DNA of 64,000 nucleotides from Ascaphus truei. Lineage: Eukaryota; Chordata; Amphibia; Anura; Ascaphidae. How positions within the stretch are numbered: position 1 is the first letter of the stretch; the number at the start of each line of letters is the position of its first letter. Location of the stretch: positions 76,812,045 to 76,876,044 of the forward strand of contig CM071570.1 of the NCBI GenBank assembly GCA_036426205.1. Reading direction: 5' to 3'. Both the position numbers and the translations under genes were made by a program. A model generated the notes under the pieces. That model made no database searches. It was not told where the DNA came from and saw nothing but the letters and a program-made list of their open reading frames with translations. Below are positions 45,820 to 56,922 of this stretch, one piece after another.

Positions 45820-46085
45820 GGCCTGGGACATAGAGGATTAAACAGCGCTGAGCCGCGCTCCTGCTCTGCCTCGCCTGCTCCAAAATGGAGCTTTTTCCTG
45901 TCCTTGCAGGTGAGGCAGTGAGCGCGCTCTGGGGGTGGGGCGGGGCGGCGGCGGAGCAGAGGCGGAGCGGAGGTGTGTCAGGAGGTGGAGCGGGAGGCGG
46001 GGTTAGTCCCTTATTGCGCTTATTGTATTATTGTGAAGGGCTGAGTACACTTTTGGCGCTATATAACTAAAGATATTCATACATA
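45820..46085. mobile_element. MITE left end plus SINE tail
   Basis: GGCCTGGGACATAGAGG after TTA (45817-45819) resembles the MITE at 26271. It runs into GTACACTTTTGGCGC and TATATAACTAAAG, a + strand SINE tail (46030-46080). No right MITE end. Confidence 0.5.
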
Positions 46086-46089
46086 CTGC

Positions 46090-47400
46090 ACATTATATAA
46101 TGGACTGCGTGAGGAGGCCAGGGGTCCATTCTATATGTATGTGAGTCCCTTTGCTGTTTTAATTAATAAATGCGATTTCTTGTGAATATTTAACTGGAAC
46201 CGTGCCTCACTCGTTTTTCTCATCACCCAACCCCTCCCCCCCCCCCCACGCATCATAACACCTGGGGGGGGAGCCTGGCTGACGCCTGGGAGTTAGCACT
46301 GATTTTCGTGCTGCCCTGGATACTGGAGAAAACCCCCATTACGTGACGAATAGATGTGGATGGGTTACATTTAACCCCAAAGTAACCAATTTCTACACCA
46401 GCTCACACAGGGCCGTGTGAGTATAGCCTTATAGATTATATATCATTTCCCCTAACCCTATCAACATACAGCTATATCTAGCTGGGAGAGGCACAGCTCG
46501 CCCTCAAGGAGGTGATCACTAATTGTGGTTGCTTACACATGGCCGTGTAAGTATTATTATATTTACAACCCGCCCCCCACCTTTGGAACTACTGTCAATA
46601 TTCATCACCATTATTATTGCATATGTCTTTCTAATCCCATGCTCCCCCATTGTTTGTTTGTGCACATTATATAAGTTATGGTGGGTAAAAAAAAGTGACT
46701 AAAACCCTCCACCGTACAGTGTACAGTAGCGTCACCACATGTATAATTTTTTTTACAAACATTTATGTTTTTTAAATACGGGACGCCCGGACGCCAAAAT
46801 ACAGAGGAAAATGTTATTTAAATCCAGACATTTCCTAAAAACACACACACCGTTTCTCTCACCTACATTCTCTCTCCTCCCCCATCTCTTTCTCTCCCCC
46901 TCCTTCTCTTAGCTTCCCTCCTCCTCACAGCCCCCCTTCACACTATCATTGCATTATGGTCATGTATGTATGTTGTCCTGAGAGTGCACAGGTTATTAAG
47001 AATTTATATTAGTGTTAGGGACCCTTGAGATTTGGTCTGCCGTGTAGTGGCTCAGGGGCTTACAACACTTTGGCCAAAATGTTAAACTAAAAGACCATTT
47101 TATTTAATAAATATCTGACTATACATATATATTTAGGCATTGTAGGTTTCACTGGATGTGCACTGAGCTCTGTGTGTGTTTCATGTTCTGTCTCTGGTTT
47201 TAAACATGTATGTATGTTACTGATTTTGTAAGTTCAGCACCCCCACCCAAATAGTTCCTGTGTTCTTGGCTGCTCTCAATGCTAATTTGGCTGAGAGTCA
47301 AAAGTATGGTGAGTGGGTGGGCCTGCTCTAGCCATATGCTCTTCTCCATGCAATTCAATGTTCAGCCCTTTGACGGCAAGAGGAGGGAGGGGGGGGTGCA
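46090..47400. other. Unassigned sequence upstream of the phosphorylase gene
   Basis: 46672-46730 is a partial family A repeat (AAGTTATGGTGGGTAAAAAA). The rest carries no gene, CpG-rich block or recognisable element. Promoter-proximal sequence begins at about 47350. Confidence 0.5.
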
Positions 47401-47505
47401 AGGGTGTCACCCTGCGTTATAATCAGCAAAGGGGTTAGGCACAAAGTGACATCTCCCCTTCCTGGTCGCTCTGTAGCTCTGGGCTGCAGTGTCCTGGTGT
47501 GCACA

Positions 47506-47515
47506 GCGCATGCGC
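47506..47515. promoter_or_regulatory. Candidate NRF-1 site in the phosphorylase promoter
   Basis: The palindrome GCGCATGCGC is the core of the NRF-1 consensus and lies 145 bp upstream of the start codon in a GC-rich stretch (about 47440-47660). There is no convincing TATA box; TTATAAT near 47417 is a weak alternative. The palindrome itself holds the in-frame ATG at 47510, so if it is promoter DNA the transcript probably starts downstream of it. The transcription start cannot be read from sequence alone. Confidence 0.45.
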
Positions 47516-47659
47516 CCTCTCTGCTGCCGCCCCCATCCCCTCCCTCTGCAGTTAATAGGGGCTGGAGCAGGAGCTTGCGGATCCCACAGTCAGAGCTGCA
47601 AAGCATCTTCTCCACAGCTCGCCACCTTTCTACTCCTGCAGACCCCCCACTGCCAAGAG

Positions 47660-47902
47660 ATGGCCACCCCACTGACAGACAGCGAGAAGAGGAAGCAGAT
47701 CAGCGTGAGGGGCATTGCAGGGTTGGGGGATGTATCCGAGGTCAGGAAGAGCTTCAACAGACACCTCCACTTCACCCTGGTGAAAGACAGGAACGTGTCC
47801 ACCCCGAGGGACTATTACTTCGCCCTGGCTCACACTGTGAGGGACCATCTGGTGGGGAGATGGATCAGGACGCAGCAATATTACTACGAGAAAGACCCCA
47901 AG
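47660..47902 (+). CDS. pygb: Glycogen phosphorylase (brain-type), coding exon 1
   Basis: First coding exon, 243 nt, exactly 81 codons, ending AAG|gtaaaa (phase 0). Glycogen phosphorylase releases glucose-1-phosphate from glycogen using pyridoxal phosphate in the cytosol. The translation begins [18 protein letters not shown]. Ser15 lies in the KRKQISVRG context, the serine that phosphorylase kinase modifies in this family. Residues 42-49 (KDRNVSTP) are the dimer 'cap', and Gln72, Gln73 and Tyr76 match the AMP-site positions of vertebrate isoforms. The stretch [12 protein letters not shown] resembles the brain isoform more than the muscle or liver forms (from memory), hence pygb; an orthologue or paralogue call needs the rest of the gene. 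The start has a good context (G at -3, G at +4). Another ATG lies in frame at 47510 and would add 50 codons without homology. Two of the expected roughly 20 exons are visible. Confidence 0.93.
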
Positions 47903-47959
47903 GTAAAAAAAAAAACACTCAGATCTAATTCGGTGTATCCCTTCTTTTGCATGCAACCC

Positions 47960-48050
47960 GGGCAGGTATTACACAGCGCCGGGCAGGTATTACACAGCGC
48001 CGGGCAGGTATTACACAGCGCCGGGCAGGTATTACACAGCGCCGGGCAGG
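47960..48050. repeat. 21-bp tandem repeat at the start of intron 1
   Basis: Four full copies and part of a fifth of a 21-bp unit (core GGGCAGGTATTACACAGCGCC) begin about 60 bp inside intron 1. Each unit contains CAGGTATTA, a fair imitation of a 5' splice site, so the array places several decoy donors next to the real donor at 47902. The copies are identical, suggesting recent expansion or homogenisation. Confidence 0.9.
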
Positions 48051-48592
48051 CTCGGTGGTGCACACATCCATCTTGCCTTGTTTTGCAGAGTGAATGCAGC
48101 ATCCCACTGGATGCAAGTACAGGGAAAGGGGGGGGGGCATATACATGCAATTCTTCAGCATCGTTACGTGTGCATGTTCATATTAATATATCTGCATTGT
48201 TATTGGGGAAAAACAACGCACACATTATCAACTCGTTAGCTTCAGGAGATCAGCACCCCAGGGTGGCAGGGGTGAAAATAAAATGCCATCACGGAAGATT
48301 AGGGGTTAAAGCAGCCTACATACAGTAGCATACATCCCGTCCCCTTCCTTTGCAGGAGCGAGGGAGCCATAGATAAACGGTATGGTTGCACAGTACATTA
48401 TTCTCGGTAATGATATGAATATGTATGAATGTGCTGGGCATGTGTGTTTAAATGGACATGCTCTTGTCTTTGGTTTCCCTGCATCATTTTGCTGTGTGCA
48501 AGGGGTGAGTAGTGACACCATTAGATTTTCTTATTGCTGCAGGGAGGCTAAATAAATGGAGTTGTTTTTCTGTCAGTGCTGCAGAGAGGCTG

Positions 48593-48668
<76 letters not shown>

Positions 48669-50544
48669 ACAAACAGGGATGGCTGTTTTCAGTGTGTATT
48701 TTTTTGTAAAATCAGTGTTTTCCCCCACCCCCCAGTGTTTTTCATTTTAATATTTATCAGTGTTAACAATGAAAATAACATTGAGACACATTTCAATTCC
48801 ATGTTTACAGTTGCCTTTTTTTAAGTTTTTATACTCCCCTTGTGTCCCTTTTTTGGAGGTTAAAGTCAATAGGAAATGATGCTTTATTTCCACTTTTCAT
48901 CTTTATTAACTGGATTTGCAAGATGATCAGTCAGCTGTGCTTTTCCGGTGAGAACCTAAAACAAATATTTGACCTCACAAGTGTGAACATACATGTATTC
49001 TGACCCCGTTCATTGTGCTGGTAGTGATACAATTTGGTGCTAAAAAAATCCCATAAATATGCATATCAGTTAAATGGATTAATTGCTGGAAAGGGCTAAA
49101 TATATTGATACAGATCAAAGCGATGCGGGCCAGTTGGTGAATGAAGGGCTAATATCCCCAGTCCTAGTTCTTTTAATACATTTTACCTGTTTTCACCCAA
49201 ATCACATACATCACTGTCAACACCACCTGCAATTTTCCCCTTTTAAGAAAAATAGTAATCCAAAGTAATTTTTGCTGAGCCTTCTAAATATGGTTGCCAA
49301 TGTGACGAGTCCAATACCCGTGATAAAACAACTGCAATTTTGGCAACTCTTGAGCAACTAGATTTTATAATTTGCCTTAAATTGCCCTTAACCACAAGAG
49401 TACAATGTTTTGTACGTCATGGAATATATCATTGTGCTTTTTCAAGTTAGACTTTCAGGCCTAAATTTGAAACCTATTAAACGTAAGAGACATTACAAAT
49501 GTCAGACCTGGTGTAGCCTGGATGGCATGTATATCCAGACTGCTGCAGCACATTATCACTGACCCATAGAGGAGATACAGCCTAGAGACGTTGAACTAAG
49601 AAATACAAATGTGAACATCTCATTCATTATGCTGTGTGTCCGATGCGTCTGACACAACTACGAGGAATTTTATTTTTCTGTAGTATCTTTCAAAAGAACC
49701 CATTGAAAATAGGGTCACGTTCATGACATCATCTACCGTTGCCGTTGTGACTTTCTGTTGGCCAGTGGAGCAAGCCCTGACATCGCAGCCATTGTGTGTC
49801 CACCAGGCTAGTATTCTTGCCTGGTGGACATGGACAAAACCCTTGGTCGCTCAGGAAGCAGGGGATCCCCGTCCATCAGGGGACATCCCCGTCGAAATAA
49901 ATAAATGTGAGGTGCGTGAACTGCTGCTTTAAATCAATTAATGTGTTGGTGAGTTGGCACTGATAAGGTTAGCCATGACACAAACTAATATTCCTCAATG
50001 AAAAGGCCCACTTGATTAATAAGTATATAGATATGTTTATTAATTAGCAATTGTCAAAGATGAAAACAAATAAATATAATAGAAACTACTGTTTCCACTA
50101 CTGTGACCACCACAAAATCGCAAGCAGAAACACACGAGACAAGGAGACACCTTCATGCATTGACGCTTAGAGACACTTGGGGAAAAGGGCATTTCCTTGC
50201 CATTGTGCTTTTGCATTTGAGGAGCTGTTAAATGGATCAGCTGGTGACTTTGTTGAGGTCCCAGCTGGTAAAACATCACATACCTATTTGAGCTTTGAGC
50301 TTTGTAGGCAACATGTCAATGAGAAATATGTGACCTGTGGTGGCAACCAGTACAGTGAACAGCTATTACACATTGCAGCCCATATCCCAGCTGCTTGAAC
50401 GTTTTTTTCCCTGATGAAAATAATTCAATCCTTTATTTTAAAATTCTACAACAGGGTTAGCTAGGAATACATTGTGTATGTATGTGTGTATGTATGTGTG
50501 TATGTATGTATGTATGTGTATATATATATAATATATATAATATA
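48051..50544. other. Intron 1, unassigned part
   Basis: A (TG)n tract of about 36 units lies at 48596-48667. No alternative exon with conserved coding potential was seen; the open frames here lack protein-like composition. Confidence 0.6.
48596..48667. repeat. (TG)n microsatellite
   Basis: Nearly perfect GT dinucleotide tract of about 72 bp in intron 1. Confidence 0.97.
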
Positions 50545-50712
50545 TGCTGCAGTGGAAGTACTGTATGCTGGGTGATAATGGGGAAAGGCGGGGTTGCAGA
50601 CCTGCCTGAGACATGCAGATGAGCATACAGTTATATTTGCATATTTGCTTTCCTGTGGAGGGTTTTTGTCACTTTTTTTACTCACCATAACTTAACTCAG
50701 TATTATGGTTTA
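50545..50712. repeat. Family A repeat, duplicated segment, left copy
   Basis: Matches 50945-51112 at an offset of exactly 400 bp with one visible mismatch. It includes sequence beyond the repeat end (CTCAGTATTATGGTT). Confidence 0.9.
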
Positions 50713-50904
50713 GCGTATCCCATAGCCTCTCTTGCATTCCCAGTAAAATCAACCCCACACTGAGACCCATCAAGGTCAAAACAGCTGTCTGTTGGTGGTT
50801 TTCTGGGTATGCACGTTAACCCTGGCTGTGCTCAAAGCTGTGACCATGCAGCAAGCTTAAGCCTATAGGGAACCATATTAAAATGGTTATTGAGGCAAAA
50901 AATG

Positions 50905-51112
50905 ACACTGTGTGCTCGTTTGCATGTCATTTCCCAGAATCCCTTGCTGCAGTGGAAGTGCTGTATGCTGGGTGATAATGGGGAAAGGCGGGGTTGCAGA
51001 CCTGCCTGAGACATGCAGATGAGCATACAGTTATATTTGCATATTTGCTTTCCTGTGGAGGGTTTTTGTCACTTTTTTTACTCACCATAACTTAACTCAG
51101 TATTATGGTTTT
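50905..51112. repeat. Family A repeat, duplicated segment, right copy
   Basis: Contains CTCGTTTGCATGTCATTTCC and CAGAATCCCTTGCTGCAGTG, then the segment identical to the left copy. It ends CACCATAACTTAA, the TTAA-adjacent end of the family. Confidence 0.85.
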
Positions 51113-51139
51113 ATATATTATAATATATATATATATAAT

Positions 51140-51205
51140 ATACACACACACACACAACACACACACACACACACCACACACACACACACACACAACACAC
51201 ACACA

Positions 51206-51241
<36 letters not shown>
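51140..51241. repeat. (CA)n microsatellite, interrupted
   Basis: About 100 bp of CA repeats with ACAC/CCAC interruptions, abutting a MITE. Confidence 0.95.
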
Positions 51242-51247
<6 letters not shown>

Positions 51248-51380
51248 GAACAATCACCAAAAAAATCGTACTCCACCTAGTACCAAACGTGTGCTGCTTG
51301 GTCCCATATTTACTTCTACTTCGCCCGGGGGTTAAATCCATCGCCCGGGGCGAGCAAATGTATAGGTTTGTTGAACACTG
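51242..51380. mobile_element. Small MITE, CAGTGTTCAACAAA family, copy 2
   Basis: Inverted relative to the copy at 32527. Its right end GTTTGTTGAACACTG and left end CACGTTGAACAATC are inverse relatives. It shares the inner CGCCCCGGGCGA and CTATACATTTGC blocks with copy 1. Confidence 0.75.
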
Positions 51381-52065
51381 TATATATACACCACACACAA
51401 CCACACACACACACACACGCACATTGAAAAGTTTCTTCCCCACTCCCTGCGGTTGTGTCAAATATAAAAATGCTGGGTAATCAAGTGTCTTTATATTGAC
51501 ACATCTGTAAGAACTGAATGTTGCAATGCAGATTCCCCCCCCCCCCCCCGCACTTGTAGGGAGAAAAGGCCAGAATTTAGTACCTTTCTTAACAATATCT
51601 GCACTTCTGTACTGTATGTTTACTGATGCACTATCGGTGCTGTATGTATAGTCCTATATATGTATATATGGAGGTTAACATGAACCAGCACCCTCGTATG
51701 AATAAATGTCAAAATTTTCATTGAAATGGATCAACCTTTCTCACAGTGCTAGTACCTGCAGCTGGGATATTTATTAAGTCCTATATTTTGGTATGGTGTT
51801 TCAGCTGTGTGGAGTATTTTTTATTATCCTCAGTGACAAAAATGCCTTCTTCCTTTTTGTTAATCGGCTTTCTTCTTGCGCTTGTTTAACGTCTGCTTCC
51901 ATTGTTCGTAATGTAGACCTATATGTGTAACGAGAAATATTGATATCAGTCTATAAATACTACAGTTCAAAGGATTCATTATTTGTTTAGCATTGGTAAC
52001 CTTGCACTTATGTACTATATAAGATTTTGGATGCAGTGTACGGCCACAAACATGTTTACATTTCA

Positions 52066-52216
52066 TTTATATAGCGCCAGCAGTATATTACGCTGTACAA
52101 AATGGGCAATCCATGTAAATAAGTACAACGGTGAGGGCAAAGAGCAAACAGCAAAATGAAACAAAATAAGGCAAATGGTGAGGCCTTTCCCCCCGAAGAG
52201 CTTACAATCTAATAGT
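52066..52216 (-). repeat. SINE 3' tail
   Basis: Minus orientation: AGATTGTAAGCTCTTCGGGG, then TTTTGTACAGCGTAATATAC and GGCGCTATATAAATG. Same tail class as at 36998. Confidence 0.75.
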
Positions 52217-52469
52217 GACTGCTCTCCAAATAAGTTGAAATATAGTTTGAGTAACAGCACCGATATCTGAGGCAATTAAGAAGTAATGTCAGGTTTTGCC
52301 GCATAAGCAAAGGGGCAGTGGTGCACAGTGCACCAAAGCTCAGTCATGCGAGTGTACACATCTTTCATCTACAAACATTCCTCCCACTTATGTTTAAGAA
52401 CATGAATCTGCATTTTTCTATTATTATGGGCAGAAATATAGCCCCCTTGATGTAATTAGTGCTGTCCTG

Positions 52470-52516
52470 CGCTCCTTGATAAAGCTCCAGTGTGGGCGCG
52501 AAACGTCGTTGGAGTG
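52470..52516 (+). ncRNA. Hammerhead-like ribozyme module, copy 3
   Basis: Stem I CGCUCC (52470-52475) pairs with GGAGUG (52511-52516), five Watson-Crick pairs and one G-U. The core is UUGAUAAA, stem II GCUCC/GGGCGC has one mismatch, then GAAAC and a small ACGUCGU hairpin. Same core deviations as copy 2. Confidence 0.55.
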
Positions 52517-52749
52517 TTTTTGTGCCTCATAGCTAATAATCTATACTATAATTCTAAGTGGATTCCGTACTGTTGTTTTTATTCAGAAGGCATCGAAAAA
52601 CTCACTAACGGCACAACGCAAACTTTCACTGGACATTCTTCTGACTCGCGATTGTAGGTCAACACAACTATTTTGAGCTTCCAATGTGAATCAACCTCCC
52701 AAATATGGACAATTCTAAATTTCCCTCGGGCTGTCCAGCAAAAAGTTAC

Positions 52750-53240
52750 AGCAGGAGGGTGGTATGTGTTGCTACTAAGGGAGGGGGCGTTGTCCTATGC
52801 CTGGATTATGTGCGAGGGAGATGTGCCAGAGGGGGGGGAGATGTAACCAACGGGTGATACAAGGTTGGCGCACCTGTGACGCGTGTCGGTGGCGGGAGGA
52901 GGAGCGCTGCTGCAGCAGGTCAGTGCGAAGAGCCAGGGCCCGGTGTGTGACGGGGATTAAAAACAGGGTTTATGACTCGGTGTGGAGCGGGGTTTTTTAA
53001 CGTCGCGTTGACGTCAGCTCGCGCCGGGCCCGGGTTGTGAGCGGCAGGAGGCAGTGAGGGAGACCTGTGACAGAGCGCGCAGGCAGAGTGAGGAGGGGGA
53101 GAGGAATCACAGTCTGGTACAGGGGGTAGGGAATCCAATGGGTACAGGGGTGAGGGAAATCCAGTGTGTGCAGGTACAGGGGAGGGGAATCACAGTGTGG
53201 TACAGGGGAGGGAATCCACAGTGTGGTTCAGATGGCACGT
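52750..53240. other. GC-rich stretch with a GGTACAGGGG minisatellite
   Basis: 53105-53230 has about four degenerate copies of a GGTACAGGGGAGGGAATCCA unit. No coding signal. Confidence 0.5.
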
Positions 53241-53593
53241 AATCTCAGTTCTGAGAGATCAGACCCGCGCGCTGGGGCTGTCTCTATTCACTCTCCTGTC
53301 CTCCACGTGTGGTAGCGTGAAGAAGTTTACTTTGTTAAACGAAACGCGTCGCGACTGTTGTGGCTGGCGGTTTTACTACCCACCACCAGTACACACTCAA
53401 GTGTTCCGTTCCTGCTTATTTCCGATCGTTTCTATGCTATCAAAAACGGACAGGCATCCTAAGGACACCTATTGAAGGCTCCGGTTCCTGCACATGTGTG
53501 CTACACTCTGCACCACGCTACCACACGTGGAGGACAGGAGAGTGAACAGAGACAGCCCCAGTGCGCGGGTCTGATCTCTCAGAACTGAGATTA
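53240..53593. repeat. Snapback with 80-bp arms around hammerhead-like copy 4
   Basis: Arms 53240-53319 and 53514-53593 are inverse complements at 78 of 80 positions, with a 194-bp spacer. The module starts at the inner edge of the left arm. Confidence 0.92.
53312..53355 (+). ncRNA. Hammerhead-like ribozyme module, copy 4
   Basis: Stem I GUAGC (53312-53316) against GCGAC (53351-53355), four of five pairs. The core UGAAGAA keeps the family's G8, stem II GUUUA/UAAAC is perfect, then GAAAC, mini-hairpin ACGCGU and C at the cleavage position (53350). Stem II differs from the other copies at nearly every base yet still pairs. Confidence 0.6.
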
Positions 53594-53908
53594 CCCTTCA
53601 TACTTCCTATGTGATGCCCTACTCCTGTGATAGACACCAGAATCGGGGATTATTAAAGAAATTTTATATGTAAGTTACTAATTTTATTATTTGTTGCTAA
53701 TACAATATCTATCTCTCATCTTGGTGCGCTTTTGTGTTTTTTCTTGTTTTGTTTTAATACATGCAGCCTTTGAGTGACTTTATTGAAAACTAATTACCTA
53801 AGCTGACGATCAATTTGGTCTCCGTGACCGATCTGCAAAATCCTGCTTCCCAGAGTTCACTAAATGTCTGCCTCTCAGTTTCAAGCAATCCTCCAATCAG
53901 TGTAGTAG

Positions 53909-54280
53909 GGCTGCGCTTATAGTGCCGGCGACGTGACGTCGCCCGAAAACAAATGCATTGCCGCTGCGTGCGCTTATAGTAAACCCGACTGCGACGGAGC
54001 GACGTCGCGTCGCGAAAACTGGTAGCTGGCAAAATTTGATTTTTCAAGGGCTGTCGCCTCATGTGACAGCCCTTGAACCAATCAAATGCCAGGAAACCCG
54101 CGCCGCCGCTGCCCAGCGAAATATAACTTTCGCCTGTGGCGACGCGACGGTCGCTGGAAAATCAAATAGAGATGACTTCCAGCGATCGCGACCAATGCGT
54201 CGTGCTTACTATAAGCGCATGCGACGGCGGCAATGCATTAATTTTGTTCTGTCGCCATAGCCGGCACTATAAGCGCAGCC
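53909..54280. mobile_element. Harbinger-like MITE in intron 1
   Basis: 372 bp, ends GGCTGCGCTTATAGTGCCGG and, inverted, GGCTGCGCTTATAGTGCCGG (perfect over 20 bp). The right flank is TTA, the left TAG. The inner part is palindromic, with a GGGCTGTCGCC/GACAGCCCTTGAACC region. Confidence 0.82.
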
Positions 54281-54289
54281 TTACTCAGC

Positions 54290-55600
54290 AGCTACAATGT
54301 GTTCTTATATTACTAAGGTAACATTATCTATTGTTACAGTTTGCAGCTCAAACTGCTGTGAACATTGACAACAAATTATCACAAGCAGGAAAGTGCTACA
54401 AAGATCTATCACTGCTTGGGAAGTGTGCTAAAGCCTGCTATAGAAATCAAAGGATGCTCAGTATATTAAAACTCATTAAAATGGCGTTGAGTTGAAAGTA
54501 AAAAAACAAAAAACCTAGTAAGGATTATCTAATACTACAGAACTGATTTATTAAAAAAAGAACACATGTAGGATATTGCTGGAACTTCTCCTTTAACAAT
54601 CCAATCTGCGCATTCTGCAGTCCGCGTAGATTCAGCAATCCGCGGACTGGATTGTTCAAATCCACCAGCGGGTTGCGTCATCCGTGGATTGGATTGTCGG
54701 CGACGCAAAAAATCCGGAAAAACGAGTCGCCCTTTTTTGAGACTTGATTCGCAGAAATCCGCTGACCAACGGAAACGACCAATCCGTGGCGGATCCAAAT
54801 CACACCAAAAAAACGTGCCCATCTCTATTCATTTCGCAAAAAGTGGAAGCAGCGAAACCTTTGCTATTAGCATTTGTTAGAAGGGTTCATTTTAGTTTTC
54901 TGCCCGACTGCGGGATTTTAGTTAGGGCTTTGATAAACTGCCTTTTGAAATGTACGGACAAAGAGATGACTTTAAGGTGTGAATAACCAACCAATGCGCT
55001 TACTTTCTTATATTTGTGTAATCGGAAATGCATTTTAACGCCTTTAGTTGCTGGATGTCTCCCACAGTGAAATACGTTTGGTTTCCCAGAACTACAGAAC
55101 TTCATTTGCACAGAATCATTTCAGGGTTTGGGTTTTAGAGCTAAAGTCCTAATTGGAGTAAGCTTCTTATATGTTGCTCGGTGTGAGACAGTACAGAATA
55201 ACAAAATGACCTTGACGGGCTGACCTTATTGAAGTCATTTGCTAAGCATTATGCGGCGCTCATCTATCTTTCATTATACAGATCCTGTTCAGACAATTAA
55301 ACAGGATCTATTAGCTTCTCTCTGTGCCGGAATCTGTGTCTCTTTCTATTTTATGTGTAACCTTGAAAGGGTAAAAAAAAAAAAAATGTAGGACACAGAA
55401 AAGGAAATGTGAAAAGCTCACATATAATATGTTTTTTTTAATTTGAAGTATTTGAGCAGCCTACATACCTAGCTAGATAATCGATTGGTACCGATTTGGT
55501 CCACACTCGCTGGGCAGGAAAATCATTGACAGCGTGCATCTCCTTTTTAATGCAGTGACATTTCTTGTGCCTCTGGCATTTAGGAGGTGTTTTAGTGCAT
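54290..55600. other. Intron sequence with unnamed repeats
   Basis: 54540-54590 repeats sequence found beside the LTR at 18018. 54595-54830 is an AATCCGCGGACTGGATTG-rich block with inner palindromy that looks like a MITE ending CGTGCCCATCTCTA. No exon signal. Confidence 0.5.
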
Positions 55601-55604
55601 ATTG

Positions 55605-56290
55605 CCGGCAGAGCCACCACCAGACATTGGGGCCCAGGACAAATAAAGGGAGCAGCCCCCCCCCCAATAATTCCCACTCCCTACGGTGCACTGGGGGTAC
55701 CTGAGGAGGGGAGAGAAGTTATGGCCGTGGGAGGGGTTAGTTGTGTGCCCGGTGATGGTGTGTAGTTATGTCCCGGGGGGGGGGGGGGGGGGAGTGTTGC
55801 CCGAGGGGGGGGGGGGGGTGGGAGGGGGGGGGGGGGGGGGGGGTACATATGTGCCTAGTGGGGAGGGTGGGTACTTATGTGCCTGGTGGGGTACTTATGT
55901 GCCAAGTGTGGTGATGAGGGGGTAGTTATATGCCTGCGGGGAAGGAGGAAGGGGTATGGGCTAGGCGGTAAGGGTATGTAACGTGGGCCAAAACGGAGGG
56001 GGGGGGGGGGGGGTGTGCTTACCTGCAGCCTCGGATGGAGTATGGGGCCTGCTAGAGAGTTGCCGGAGGGATGCAGGGGAGGAGCCTGACTGAGGAGCCT
56101 TCCTTCCACCGACCTCCAGCAGGCCTCCTCTGGCAGGCTCCTCTGCAGACCTGGCACATGTTATGGTCACCGGCAGTGTGCCCGGGCCCCGTGACTCACC
56201 GGGCCCAGGACATTAGTAATGACTGCCCCCCTCCAGCCCCCCCTTTCAGGGGTATTGCCGGTATTGTCACCCCTGACACCATTGGTGGTA
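55605..56290. other. G-tract-rich repeat in intron 1
   Basis: Starts GCCACCACCAGACATTGGGG with GGCCCAGGACAAAT, echoed near 21790 and at 56200. 55776-56015 holds G-runs up to about 18 nt separated by short spacers. Probably a decayed relative of the minisatellite-bearing elements at 15-23 kb. Confidence 0.5.
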
Positions 56291-56734
56291 GTTTACTATA
56301 GGCCTTGTTTAAAAAAAAAAAGAAAGAGAGATAAAAAGTTGAAATATATGTTTTTACAGGTTTGACCTCTGTGTTGAGGTTGGTTTGACATGGTTCTGGT
56401 GAGCTCAACAGAATGAGCCTGAGTTTGCTGTGTATCATTCATATGGACGGTGTAATAAGATGCATGCATTCAACTTTTTTCTGTTTTGTTTTTGTGGCAA
56501 CCTCAAATGTAAAAACTTGTTAATCAAGTTTCTTACTCTGCCACCGACCGATCTGTTTGCCAGGGATGTTTATTCCAGCTCAGGCTTGCAATATTTATAA
56601 AGTAATATTTCATGAAACAGGAAACATTGGGGCCGGGCCTATGTACTAAGATGATATTTGAATTTTTTTGGTGCATTAACATTTTAGGGCTACAAAGTAG
56701 TAGGAACCTGTATAAAATGTGCGTCATTCATACG

Positions 56735-56922
56735 TAGGGTTGCCAGGTGGCTTCTCCAAAAGTACTGGACTCATTAGTGATAGGTGCGTCAGGTCACTAT
56801 GTCCAGGGAGGAAAGTACCGGACACATACATGTCCAGTATTACAGTACCGCTCATTTTTTTACTGGACAGAGTATCCAAATACAGGACAGTCCGGTTCAA
56901 TACCGGACACCTGGCAACTCTA
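56735..56922. mobile_element. hAT MITE with perfect 8-bp target duplication
   Basis: 188 bp, ends TAGGGTTGCCAGGTG and CACCTGGCAACTCTA, flanked by TTCATACG at 56727-56734 and 56923-56930. The interior repeats TACCGGACA-type blocks in inverse orientation. No coding capacity. Confidence 0.92.

Noticed and set aside
47625..47641. Possible 3' splice site (CTTTCTACTCCTGCAG) just before the start codon
   Set aside because: Pyrimidine-rich with AG, but no upstream exon or donor can be identified, and a first exon carrying the start codon is usual for this gene.
47489..47659. Upstream extension of the phosphorylase frame as real coding sequence
   Set aside because: The first codon of the open frame is GTG and the ATG at 47510 lies in a probable promoter palindrome; the family start matches 47660. 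Kept only as a finding.
47355..47672. Minus-strand open frame over the promoter as a divergent gene
   Set aside because: Composition follows GC content, no homology, overlaps exon 1.
47960..48050. CRISPR-like regular repeats
   Set aside because: The 21-bp units are directly adjacent with no spacers, in a vertebrate intron.
49723..50398. Possible extra exons in intron 1
   Set aside because: The open frames here lack flanking splice signals in phase with exons 1 and 2, and exon 2 continues the conserved protein directly after exon 1.
51105..51335. Thr/His and Val/Cys open frames in CA/TG repeats (also 48.6, 58.1 and 62.8 kb)
   Set aside because: Dinucleotide repeats read in frame; no coding evidence.
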